Part shown: piece by piece, positions 46,425-58,200 of the stretch | How the letters are laid out: each line of letters starts with the position of its first letter | Position numbering within the stretch: the first letter of the stretch is position 1 | Source: Cyclina sinensis | Taxonomy: Eukaryota > Mollusca > Bivalvia > Venerida > Veneridae | Direction: 5' to 3' | Assembly (NCBI GenBank): GCA_012932295.1 | Contig: JAAONU010000009.1 | Location: forward strand, 5,754,203 to 5,818,202 | Length of the DNA stretch: 64,000 nucleotides | The notes under the pieces: model-generated | Database searches by the model: none | What the model was told of the DNA's origin: nothing | What the model saw: only the letters and a program-made list of their open reading frames with translations | Program-made: the position numbers and the translations under genes

Positions 46425-48253
46425 GTGGAGGTATCCTCCGCGGAAAAAAAAATATTTCATTTGACTGACACTATCTACAACACTGATGCCATGGTCAAAA
46501 CTAAACCTAATACTAAGAAATTATACTCCCTTATCAAGCATTCAAGGCAGGAATCTTCCTTTATACCCCCCTTGAAGTACGAAAATAAGCTCCACCAGGA
46601 TGACCATGCAAAAGCTACAGTACTGAACAAACAGTTTCAGTCTGTCTTTAGCCCAAAATCTCCCCTAAGCCTAGCCTCTAATTGCAAAATGAAACTTAAA
46701 TCAGATTCCCAATCTGTCCCGACCATGCCATGTATAACAGTTGGTACAAATGGCATTGAGAAACTTCTCAGTAACCTGAACCCACATAAGGCAAGCGGTC
46801 TTGATAAAATAAAACCTATTATACTTAAACACTCTATGCAGAACTGTCACCAATTCTGCAGTTCCTTTTTAATAAATCTCTAAAAGAAGGGTCACTACCA
46901 TCCCAATGGAAAACTGCTTTTGTTGCCCCCATTTTTAAAAAGGGTGAAAGGCCAAACCCGTCCAATTACAGGCCCATCTCTTTAACGTGCGTACTATGTA
47001 AGGTCCTAGAACACATTGTTTCATCATCTATCGTCAAACATTTCACCAATCATGGTATTCTTTACGACTTACAGCATAGATTTAGAGAAAAAAGGTCATG
47101 TGTTACCCAATTAGTTATGCTAGTAAATGACTTGGTCACCTCAGTCTACAACAAGAAACAAGTAGATCTTATCCTGCTTGATTTCAGTTAGGCTTTCGAT
47201 AAGGTCAGTCATGAGAAAGTCCTTCTGAAAATACACCAGTACGGAGTCAGAGGAAATACACTAAAGTGGATCAAAAGTTTCTTAGACAATAGGTCCCAAT
47301 CAGTTGTATTAAATGGCACCTCATCTGATGCCATCCCAGTATCATCAGGTGTCCCACAAGGGTCTGTACTGGGTCCTCTGCTCTTCCTAGCCTACATAAA
47401 TGACCTCCCACATAACATAAGCTCCAAAGTCCGGTTGTTTGCAGATGACACAGCGGTATACCTAACCTTGACATCTGCAAACCAATCAGTTACCCTCCAA
47501 AATGACCTCAAACTGCTCGAAAAGTGGGAGTTGGAGTGGGATATGGAATTCAACCCCTCCAAATGTCAAGTTATCCACGTCACAAAAAGGAAACATCCTA
47601 TTCCCACCCAGTATTACCTACACGGAGTCCATCTTGAATCAGTCAGCTCAGCTAAAAACCTTGGCGTGGATATCTCAAATAACCTTACATGGGATGAACA
47701 CATCAATAGGTCAACTAATAAAGCTAACCAAACCTTAGGATTTCTCCGGAGAAACATCAAGGTCAGATCAGAACCCATTAAGTCCATCGCTTACCAGACT
47801 CTAGTCAGACCCCAACTGGAATATGCCTCCGAGATATGGTCGCCCCACACCCAGATACAAATAGACCAAGTCGAAAGTGTCCAGCGTAGAGCCGCCCGCT
47901 GGATAAAATCTGATTATGGTCGAACATCCAGTGTAACAGATATGCTCCATTCCATTCAACTCCGGCAATTGGAATTAAGGCGTATAGATGCTAGGTTATC
48001 ATTATTTTATAAGATTCATCATAATCTGGTTGCTATCCCAATCAATGACTATCTGACCCCAATGACCCGCTCTGCTCGCCACAGTCACATCCTCTGTTAT
48101 AGATTAATCACTGCAACCAAGGATTATTATAAGTTCTCATACTTTCCCAGAACAGTGTTTCATTGGAACCAACTTCCCCCTAATGTTGCCCACCTCCCCA
48201 CCCTAGAGCAGTTCAATGCTGCAGTAAGTAGCATTGAACATGTCTCACCCTAG
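46425..48253 (+). pseudogene. reverse transcriptase fragment of a CR1/L2/jockey-type LINE (decayed)
   Basis: Only the RT half of ORF2 remains; the endonuclease is missing. Visible blocks are 'NPHKASGLDKIKPIILKH', 'NPSNYRPISLTCVLCKVLE', 'LILLDFS*AFDKVSH', 'SSGVPQGSVLGPLLFLAYI' and 'LFADDTAVYL', a connection domain, and a C-terminal 'FPRTVFHWNQLPP' as in many mollusc and cnidarian LINEs. One frameshift lies near 46835-46845 (the frame continues as LSPILQFLFNKSLKEGS), and a TAG (47189-47191) disrupts the catalytic DFSxAFD motif. After that the last 272 codons are open to the stop at 48251-48253. It is a different family from the LINE in unit 1. Confidence 0.9.
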
Positions 48254-48351
48254 TTCCCCGCAAGTAAGACTTTTTATATTTTTAACCAAAAAATTTTATC
48301 TTTACTTCTTTCATTTCTATATTTTTATTCACTATAATCTTTCTCTTTTGA

Positions 48352-48415
48352 TCCCGACGCGCGAAGCGTCTACGTCCCCGAAAGGGGTTCGACGTTGATG
48401 GAAGATAGATAGATC
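48352..48415 (+). terminator. LINE 3' end: two hairpins and TAGATAGA tail
   Basis: Hairpins gacgc-gcgaa-gcgtc (48356-48370) and cccc-gaaa-gggg (48376-48387) are followed by 'gttgatggaagatagataga'. Compact stem-loops and a short microsatellite tail are typical of the 3' ends recognised by the RT in CR1/L2-like LINEs. This is a retrotransposition signal, not a transcription terminator in the bacterial sense. Confidence 0.6.
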
Positions 48416-49274
48416 AAATTCTCTTGAAAGTCAGTCAAACATCTTTCCATCTCTTTCAGAAAATAAATTTCCCGAAAAGCGCATGAACTATGGATGAACA
48501 TGTCTTTGACCAATCCATAAGTACAGAATAGTTCATTTGAAAACATTGTAACTGTTACGTTCTGGTGATAAACTGATAAAACAATAATCACTGTTGGTAT
48601 TTTGCAATCTCCCATGCAGTGATCTCCCCTTACAGGATTAGTTACTGAGCGTAGCGTAACCAGTGCGCGGAGTTTGGGTATTTTGGGTCGAAAGTTTTGA
48701 GTACAGATTGGTATCAAAGTTGTTGTTTTTTTAAATCAATATAGTTTTTAAAATAGTGAAATAAATTGTATATTTTTTCCAATTCAATTGAAAATATGTT
48801 ATTTATTTTTGAATTAGATGTAAAAATAAAAAAATGAACAAAAAATAAATATACATTCTCACGAGATTACACGTTCACATTGTTTTGGCAGCCATTTTGA
48901 GCTGTCTGCATGAGCAAGGAAGTGCCGGAAAGCACATTTTTTGTTCATACAGACATCAGGAGCAACTATCGCTAAAATGAGACAACGAAGCATGTTCAGT
49001 ATTTTGTTCTCCCGGTCTACATGCATTTTCATTGCATTGGTAATTTTAGTTTAAATTTAATTCCATTGAAAACATTGAAACGCATTTTGACATGTAATCA
49101 TGTTTGATTTTGACATTATTTTTCTTCTAGGCGCATAACTGTTTTGAGGCCAGAATCTAAATGGTGTTGTTCGGTATTTGTCTGTAGCATTTTAGAATAA
49201 GTACTTTTGAATTATAGTTTTTATGTAGAAGACTATCAGTGGTGTAATGCACAGGACTTGATTTTTTGAGTTTG

Positions 49275-49698
49275 TAGCTCAACAAATTGTGCGCCAGGGC
49301 TTTTTATTATATAGACGATGGTCGCCCTTCACGCACAACCCACTTACAATTCAAAACAATGTGGAAAGTTTTTCTTCTATGCGCATATGCCAGCGACCAG
49401 AATCTCGTCACTAACTTTGACAGCTTCAAATTTATATTTACACTCGATATTTCTTGAAAAAAATACATCTGAATCAATACAAGAGAAAATAGATAAGAAA
49501 ATTTTATGTTTTTATGCATTACACTTATAAACTCTACACATGTCAACATGAAAACTCTGACGGCAGTTTATCAGTTATATTTTTAAACCTCAATTTCTGA
49601 CACAGTTTTGAATCTAACTGGTTGAGACGTAAAGGCTGACATCTATGTAATATCAGTTTGTAAATCGGTCGGTCTTGCAGTCCAAATATTGAGACTAA
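49275..49698. mobile_element. 424 bp hAT-like MITE with 8 bp target-site duplication
   Basis: Flanked by TGAGTTTG at 49267-49274 and 49699-49706. Unit 2 has the single-copy empty site (atgagtttgataacc). The ends TAGCTCAA and TTGAGACTA are imperfect inverted repeats. The 8 bp duplication points to hAT-type mobilisation. No transposase is encoded. Confidence 0.8.
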
Positions 49699-49725
49699 TG
49701 AGTTTGATAACCAACTTGCTTCAGT

Positions 49726-52281
49726 TGTTTCGAATCTGACTAGATCTATCAGAATGTTGCATGGACAGTGCCTATACCACTGTACAAGCATAAAAGATTA
49801 AAGTGTATGGTGTACCGCTTCTCAAAATAAAGCTTACTACATATGTAAATAAAGGAAATAACATGTTGTTTGCTCTGTTTAAAGAAAGCTACTAAGTTGA
49901 AAAGTACAGGATTTTGTTTTAAATGAAAATAATTGTGTTATAAGGTCTGCCAAACTTATACTTAGTATCTATTGGGCATGAAGTAACAATAACTCAGGAG
50001 CTTGAAATTATTGAAAGCATGGAAGACTATATTGCGATGTGTGAGCTTGAAATGAAGTGATCCATACGGGCCATTGTAAAGTAAACCATGGGAGAAATAA
50101 AAGAATCAAACTGTACGTGAGTCGAGATATTGTGTAATTTTTTATTTGGGTCAATATCTCTCCTCTTTATATTGAGATTCTGACCCAAAACAAAAATACC
50201 TCATTATGCTCCAGACGTCACTTGAAATATTTCACTATGCCCCAGACCATTAGTAACTAGCTGCACCAGCAGAACAAAGTTCTCAAAATCTCTACTTGGG
50301 AGTATTTCACCCTGAAAATTATCTGAATGGCTATCTATTTCTTACAAGACGGGCATGAAAAAAGTGTTGTGGAAGGCCTTACAAGTTGGACTGAAAAGAT
50401 AATTCCTTGGCCAAATGACTGTGAGCACAAAAGACAAAACAAAAAAAAGATATTAAATATCCATTAGACATTGTATCTTGTATTGCTGCCGATATGTTCA
50501 GTGATTTTTTTGCTTGATATTGACATTTCGGCCTCTTCACAAACGCCAAAAAACGTAAAAAATTCACATAAATGTGAAGAAAATTCTCAATTAGTGGGAT
50601 TGTTTTTCAGAACCGAACAAAATTGCATCATATGAGCGATAATGATGAGCAATACGAATAAAGTTGTTTAATACTGTGAGCCGTATTCCGTAGTGTGGCA
50701 TTTCAGGGCTTTTCATTCTTATATAACAGAGGCCGATATTTGGCCACTTCCCAATCTGAAAAATATAGATTTTTTCCCAATTGTGGCAGAGTTTCTTCCC
50801 AAAATGCAAGACATGATTTCCCAAAATCTTAGAAATTCCCCCTAGATTAGTTTAAAAAATGATCAGTTTGTTGACATTTGTTATTTCCTGAAGAAGCGTT
50901 TGTCTGGTATCGACTTTTTTGTCGTACTAAGCCGAACAAGGCATGGTACCCTTGTTAGGCAAAGCCAGTCTAATCCGTTAAGTACCGATAGACTCTTACT
51001 CAGTAGTTATCAGTAAATAAAAGTAGAAACATTGTGCAGTGAAACAGTCGAACGTTCCGAAAGTCTGGATTTTATTTCGTTTCAGGGGAGATAAGTCGGT
51101 GTTTATTTCCGGTTGCAGAAACAAATGTCTCATAACGGAAAATGACTCCAGTACCCCTTATTTCAATAAATTTTGTTTTCCCAAAATGAACCATCATCGC
51201 GCATAAATTTCCCAAAATGAACAATTATCACGCACAAATTTCCTAATTTGAAAGGTTAGGGCCTCTTCCCGATTTCCTGATGAAAAGCCCTGCATTTAAT
51301 CGATGCCGATCATGGTTAAGCGACGCTTTACTTGCTATACATGCATGAACATACTAGCAATAAAGAGGAATAGGCTAACACAGAGGAACATTGATGCTCT
51401 AACAAGATTGTGTCATCAGCATAATGAACTGACAGATGACAATCTTGAGAATTTGGTTGATTTGTTTAAGGGAATAAAATGAAGAAAGCTTAAACTATAA
51501 TCATTAAATGTATGAATAAAGTGAATACAGGTGATGATTAATTCTTGTTTATTTTTTCACAATTTGACAGATTATCGCGCTAAAAATTCACAATTTCAGG
51601 GGTATGGGCTGTTGCGAAAAAAGTGAAAAAAATCACTGATGTTATTTACTTGGCCAAGAAGAAGCTGAAAGAAGCAAAAAAGTTAAAAATCTATGCAAAC
51701 TGCACAAATCTTGTTATTTAAATAACTTTTAAAGGAATACCATTTATTTACTATTGAATCCCTTCAGAGATTTAGAAGACAAAGAGCTGTTTACAATGTA
51801 GGTTGACACTGTGAAAGAAGATGTATAAGACAGTATTTTTTATTTTAACAGAATTTTGTCATTTTTTTATAAAGTATAAAATGGCGTAATTTTATGGTAA
51901 CTTGTAAGTTGCCTTAACTTTAAGGAATATGGATGATTTATGCCTTTTAAAATTTGCACCCTATTATCAGTAACCATGAAACCTACGTATGTGGGGGTGT
52001 TTAGTTTTTTACATCTCCCGAGTTTTGATCTATGCATTTGTCATGTATTTTTTGTGTGTTTTACTCTGGAATGCTTGAAAATTCTATTTTTCACCCCACC
52101 CCCAAACTTCAGTGTCATTTGGAAAACTTTGAAACACTTGAGTTCAGTTTGTTTACCTAACTTTGTGTGGTAAATGCCTCTAGATGCTTTTATTTATTAT
52201 CAGTATTCAGATCTTTGAAAGTTACAGTTTATTGTGTGAACAATTTCTGTTTTGCATGTTGTTTTTTTCATTCACTTTCAG
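49726..52281. other. 5' region of the ERp44 gene; first exon not identified
   Basis: Unique flank right of the tandem array. The ERp44 start codon and N-terminal part of the signal peptide must lie upstream of 52282 in phase 0, but I could not choose an exon here with confidence. Apart from the hAT-like element at 50704-51293, nothing else is recognised. Confidence 0.4.
50704..51293. mobile_element. ~590 bp hAT-like non-autonomous element
   Basis: The left end cagggcttttcat and right end gatgaaaagccctg are inverted. The sub-terminal 'ggccgatatttggccac' and 'gggcctcttcccg' are related. Flanks show an imperfect short duplication (gcattt on both sides). A related copy lies at about 57813-58375. 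The interior is AT-rich with repeated 'cccaaaatgaac' segments and no ORF. Confidence 0.65.
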
Positions 52282-55200
52282 ACCCTTTTACTGGTACATG
52301 GGACCAGAGGAGATACAATTCAACTCCAGGGCTCGAATTTCAATAATATTATCTGTAAGTACTGAAAAGGCAAATTTTTTTTTTTTTTAATGAAGTGAGT
52401 CAGCTAGTTTGTCAATTGTACATTTTGATTTGATTTTCACAAAAACTGATTTGAAGTACAGTTGTGTTGGATTATCAGTACATGTGTTTGTTTTGTCTTA
52501 GTGATGCCATTGGGGGATTTATATGCTTACAGTGTAGTTCTAGGTGCTCAGTTTATATGTTACTTATTGGTACATGTGTATGTTATGCAACTTTGATAAT
52601 GTTTTAGTCTTGTCCATATTTATATCACATTATATTGCAAGATCTGTTTATGAAGAGAGCTTACATCCTTTTAATATGTCATTGTGATTTATAGTTATTT
52701 CTTAAAATCATTGTCTCTCTATCAGTGTATGCTTTCTTATAGTTCTAAAAGAATTTAGCAGGCTAGTTTAACTGATGAAAATGCATGTTTTTATTTTCAG
52801 CTACTCATGAGCTGGTATTTGTTAACTTCTATGCAGACTGGTGTAGGTTTAGTCAGATTCTCAAACCTGTGTTTGAAGAAGCATCGAAAAAAGTTAAGGA
52901 GATATATCCAGTAAGTATTGGTCATTATACCCCCGCTTCGAAGAAGTGGGGGTTATACTGTTTTACCCTTGTCCGTGTGTGTGTCCGTCCGTCCGTAATA
53001 AATTTCCGTTGCAGTTTTCTCAGCAACTATAACATGCAGAAGCCTGATATTTCACATATTGCTCTACCCTATAGTCCCATATGGTGTTAAGCGATTTTAT
53101 GCTCCTTGCTCATCTACTTCCTGTTCACCGAATATTTTTAGATTTTGTCACTATATAGGTGCATTACATCAACCAAATGACATCTTTATTTTCCGTCACA
53201 GTTTTCTAAGCAACTAGAGCATGCAGCAGCCTGATATTTTGCATATTGCTTTATCCTATAGTCCCATATGGTGTAAAGCGATTTTATGCTCCTTGCTCAT
53301 CTACTTCCTGTTTACCGAATACTTAGATACTTAGATTTTTACACATAGTTGACATACATTCACAATTTCCGTCACAGTTTTCTCAGCAACTATGAGATGC
53401 AGCAGCCTGATATTTTGCATATTGCTTTATCCTATAGTCCCATATGGTGTAAAGCGATTTTATGCTCCTTGCTCATCTACTTCCTGTTTACCGAATACTT
53501 AGATTTTTACACATAGTGGACATACATTCACAATTTCCGTCACAGTTTTCTCAGCAACTTTAAGATGCAGCAGCCTGATATTTTGCATATTGCTTTGTCC
53601 TATATTCTCATATGGTATAAAGCGATTATATGCTCCTTGCTCATTTACTTCCTGTTTACCGAATACTTAGAAGTTACCAACACACAGGAAAGGAGGTTCA
53701 CTTGATTGTGTTTTTGTGAATAAAGACTTCGATGAATCAGAAATCACAGATGTAATACCTGTTCATTATTCTGACCATTTTCATATCCATCTAGCTGTGC
53801 CTTGGATGAAGTTGTATTAAGTTCAGGTAAATACTCGGAAAAATTTATCACTCTTTATACATATGACAAATGCAAATTACATTATGAAAGTCAAATTTCT
53901 GATAGCGGGGGTATCACTAGTGAGCATTAGCTCACAAATTTACTTGTTATTATATGTTATATCATTTTATGCAACAGTCAGTATTATTTGGCTTAAAATA
54001 TTGCCTGTGTTTTTGTACAGTTGTGAAAAAAGAAAACATTTTGAAATTGAAAAAAAGGCATCGCTAAAAGAGTTCACTTACTTCAAAATTGAGAGAAATG
54101 ATAGAGCTACTTTTACCATTTAGGAAATTCTAAAGTAGTGAAAATAACTATTAAAGCGACTGACTCACAGACGATGATAAAAAGAAAATGTTTATACATC
54201 TTGAAATTCTTGCTATAATCGTGAAGAACATATTAAAACTAAGTTACTGACTCAGTTTTTGTTACAGAAAAACATCAAAATATAAAGTTTTACACACTTT
54301 TATCGGTAAAAAATTTACCCCGTTAGTCACGGGGTAAATACTTTAGTTATAAGATTAATTTTGAGGCAGTTGAATAACTAGCTGTCGTGGCTCAGTGGTC
54401 TAAGTCGTCGCTCTATATTTTACTGACCGAAAGGTCGTGGGTTCGAATCCTGGTTAAGTCAAAACTTTTTTTTTCAGTTTTCATGGTGTATAGAAGCATA
54501 ATATTATATCTTTTCCATAGTTTATTAAATCCCCTTAAATTTGAAAGAATAAAATATTTCAGCAAAATTTTGTGAGTCAGTCGCTTTAAAAGTGAAACAC
54601 GTTTTATGGTTCACATTATACATATATATTAAAGTGAACTTAGATATTTTTGTCTTAGGTCTGTATACACATACAACATATGGTTTGATGTAACACATTT
54701 GTTGTGAAAATGCCCTGTATTCACTGTTCTGTGTTCTTTTCATGAAACAAAATTGATTTCCCAGCTGAGAATATATAAAATGGGAGAGTAATCAACAGTA
54801 AATTTGTTACAAACAATATAATGAGAGAAACAAAATAAAGCTGTAAAACTGTATACATGAAAGTAAATTAATAAGATAGTTTCTGCAGTTAAAGCCGTTT
54901 GTACATTGGGGTTCTGTAATTACAGTATTAGCTGAAAACAGTTTATACAGTCAGCCTATTTACATAATTTGCATGTCTGATTGATATTTCAGGAGGCTGG
55001 CAAAGTGGCTTTTGGAGCAGTAGATTGCGATAGTGAAAGTGAGTATTACTATTGGAAAAAAAATGTTTAATACCTTCAGCCAGCTCAGATTTCCTTTGTT
55101 TGAATATCATCATGAATTTTTGTTAGTGTTTTAGAAATTCTTGAAAATTTCTATTTTTTTTCCGGTTTTCATCTTCCTAGCATAGTGAATTTTATGTTCT

Positions 55201-58200
55201 TGTTTCCCAATTTAACCCTTTTATACCTAACGGATTATGCCATCTTTGCTAGTTGGAAGAGTCCATTTTCAATTAAAAGGGTTTCTGGTATTAATTTTCA
55301 ATTTCATTCTATTTGGGAGAGAAAGTCCTTTATGCAAACAGTGCATACCCTGGTCAGAAGCCGCATTGCCTTCCCAAAAAGTTTAAATTTGTCTAACTTC
55401 TTTTTGGATAAATTTGATATTTTGTTCGATACTTAGTGATCTTGGGAAACTTACCATAAACTTGCCAAATATTTTTTCTCGAATACATTTTTTTCTCCTG
55501 ATCTTTATTTTGGATTTTGTAATTGATTGCTTCTCTTAGATAAACACTCAGCAGTTTAACATTATAACATGTATTACAGTAGATAAAAAGATGTGACCTA
55601 GAGCAAACTGTAATACCAAATTGCAATGAAAATTATTTTTGTAACTGTTCCCAGTTGTTGGCAGTTTGTTTCGCTTTTGTGACCAGCGCAGACAATGCTC
55701 TGCCTGCATCTTCTGTAGTTTCCTTACTTGGCACTGTTTGCTGTTCTGTAAATTTCCAAGGAGTATCCCATTCAAAGAACACATAGTTTGGTGTAAGTCA
55801 AGTGATGGAATGTACTTTAACGATATAACATGGTAAGAGTTGCTGTTATTAGTATATAAAACATGACACATTTTTATTTCAGATGGTATAGCAACGACCT
55901 ACCACATATCTAAATATCCTACATTAAAACTGTTCCGCAATGGACAAGTGGTTAAGAAGGAGTATAGAGGTCAAAGATCAGTTGACGCCCTGGCAGAATT
56001 CATTAAAAGCCAGCTGGAAGATACAATCAAACAACATAGTACGATGGAAGAAATAAACAGTTTAGAGGTTTGTAGTCAGTTTTTTTAGGTTGAAACTCTA
56101 TTTTATTAATAGAGAACTTAATATAGCTACTGTTTGCAATTAGTAGACACAGATTTGATTTTTTTGTGTACTAACTGAATAGTTAAAATTGCCGTGTTTC
56201 AGCAGTGTTTTAGGATAAAATTACCTGCAAAGGTTTCTTTAGTTTTTCCTAAGGCATTGAGATATTAGACTACAGTTATTTAAAAAAAAATTCTCTAGCT
56301 GAACATTCAGTCTAAACCCTGTCCTTGGTGGTAAATTCTACAGGGGTTTGTAAGTTCAACAGTCCATAATGAAACTGAAGCTCTATTTAAATATTCTCGT
56401 ATATATTAGGATCTTTGCGGCTTAGTGGTTCAGGCAAATACTAATTCAGTGGGGGTCAAAAGTTCAAGGCCTTGAAGAGATAAGGCTGGTTTCTGAGCTG
56501 CAATCTGATTAAAGAATGATTATCGATTGTCTTTCAGGCACCTGCTAAATAGGATAAGGAATTGGGGGAGTGAGTGTGTAGAATAATAGGCAGTTATTCC
56601 AAAAATTGAGCATACTTAAAATATTATTCATATTATTTTCAGGATAATAAAAGAAATATGATTGGATACTTTCAAGATAAGGAGACAGACAGCTATAAAA
56701 CATACAGACGAGTTGCCATGCATTTAAGAGATGACTGTGCATTCCATGCAGCACTTGGGTTAGTTATTACTATATTATGCCGTTTACTATGCTAGGATAT
56801 CCTAATGGAAGTTTTTAGATTCATTACTCTTCTTGTCAGGCATAAACTTTGAGGGGTTGACCTCTCTAAAAGGTATGTCTTCAGAATTTCTAATCACTTA
56901 CAGATTAGGTGCATTTATGTTTTTAATAACTGTTGACATGCATTTCTTTTTCAGAGATGTTTCCAAAGATGAAAGAGCAGATGGCAGTGCAAAAATAATT
57001 TTCCGTCCACCTCATGTAAGTTCTTAGGTCTTGTCATAAGAAATGAATTCCTGATCATGTAAACATGCAGCATAGCCCTCTGGAGATCAGTAGATTAGAG
57101 AAGGCATTTTGAATAGGAATGCAGAAACAGTATTATATTGTTCAGTTCTTGCAGAATTTAATATACCCAGCAGCTAAGTACATCTGACTGACTACTTTTG
57201 GACAAGTGCATTTTGTGTAGTTTAATCAACTGTCCTCAGAAATGGTTTAAATGAGTCTTTTAGGGAATACAGCTTGTAGGATGTGTGGTCTGTCAGTATA
57301 TACACTGTAGCTTGCAGTTTGTGGCCAGTGCCGTGGTTGCTGACCTGTAATCACTGGACTTCTCACTCATTGAAGGTCATTCATTTGGGCCCCACGACAA
57401 ATAAGGCCATATACTGTGAAAAAATTGGCAAGTTGTTGTGTAATATAGGAGTCTAATGATGGTACTTCCCAGGGATGATTCTAGCGAAACTTTTCCCTAG
57501 AACTTTCTTAGACGAAACTTCGACTCAACTCAGCTAAAAGAAAGTCTTTAATAAAAGACAAAAAATGAAATGCTGATAGTATTTTAGACTGAATGTGCTA
57601 AATTTAAATAGTACATTTCAAAAATTACACATACATTGTCATTTATTTGTTACAGACTAGCAGAGAAGACATTGCCTACAATGGGGAAACGAACAACTAT
57701 GATGCAATGTTAGCATGGATGCAGGACAAATGTGTACCTTTGGTTAGAGAGATAACTTTTGAAAATGCTGAGGTGAGAGTCATTTACAAACATTTACACT
57801 TTCATTGTAGCTGTCAGGGCTTCTTTTCACTATATAACAGGGGCCGATTTGAAGGGCCCCTTCACAATTTCATAGTGCACAGCCGAAAGAATTGCCACAT
57901 TCACAATAAAAGAATTTTTTGTTTACTGCTGTGAAACAGTATTACAACTAAATATAGCATTTTTGGAAAAACTCATAATCTTGAACTGAAAACTGACGCT
58001 CATTGTTACGATGAAATTTAGCTCTATAATATAGTACCTTTGTTTTAAGATAAAAATTTCAAAGCTATATTTAGAAGTGTCACCTCTTACCATAAAATAT
58101 TCCAAGTTATTTACAAATTGATGGAACTAGAGTTATTTAAACATTTCATGTTGAAATAATCTCGAGCCTTTATGTTTTGTTTTGTTTTTACCAAATAAAG

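Larger units (their letters stand above)
45907..48935 (+). mobile_element. ~3 kb insertion in unit 3 containing a 5'-truncated LINE
   Basis: Unit 2 is continuous at 'gataaatagacttttttt/catacggacatc'. Unit 3 is interrupted after 'ccataaatagactt' and resumes at 'gttcatacagacatc'. The LINE part runs from about 46425 to its tail at 48415. The flanks 45907-46420 and 48416-48935 show no coding signal and may belong to it or to other elements. Confidence 0.8.
38486..49725. repeat. tandem unit 3 of 3
   Basis: Third copy. Landmarks repeat unit 2 with an offset of about 7.65-7.77 kb. It is interrupted by a ~3 kb insertion (45907-48935) and a 424 bp hAT-like MITE (49275-49698). Homology stops after 'cttgcttcagtt' near 49718-49725, within about 10 bases of the unit end seen at both internal junctions. 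The array therefore contains three whole units. Confidence 0.88.

Noticed and set aside
52184..52390. Frame starting MLLFIISIQIFES as ERp44 signal-peptide exon
   Set aside because: It reads the 52282-52354 exon in the wrong frame. The correct phase, which aligns with the N-terminal region of ERp44 and splices into VNFYADWCRFS, starts TLLLVHGTRGD.
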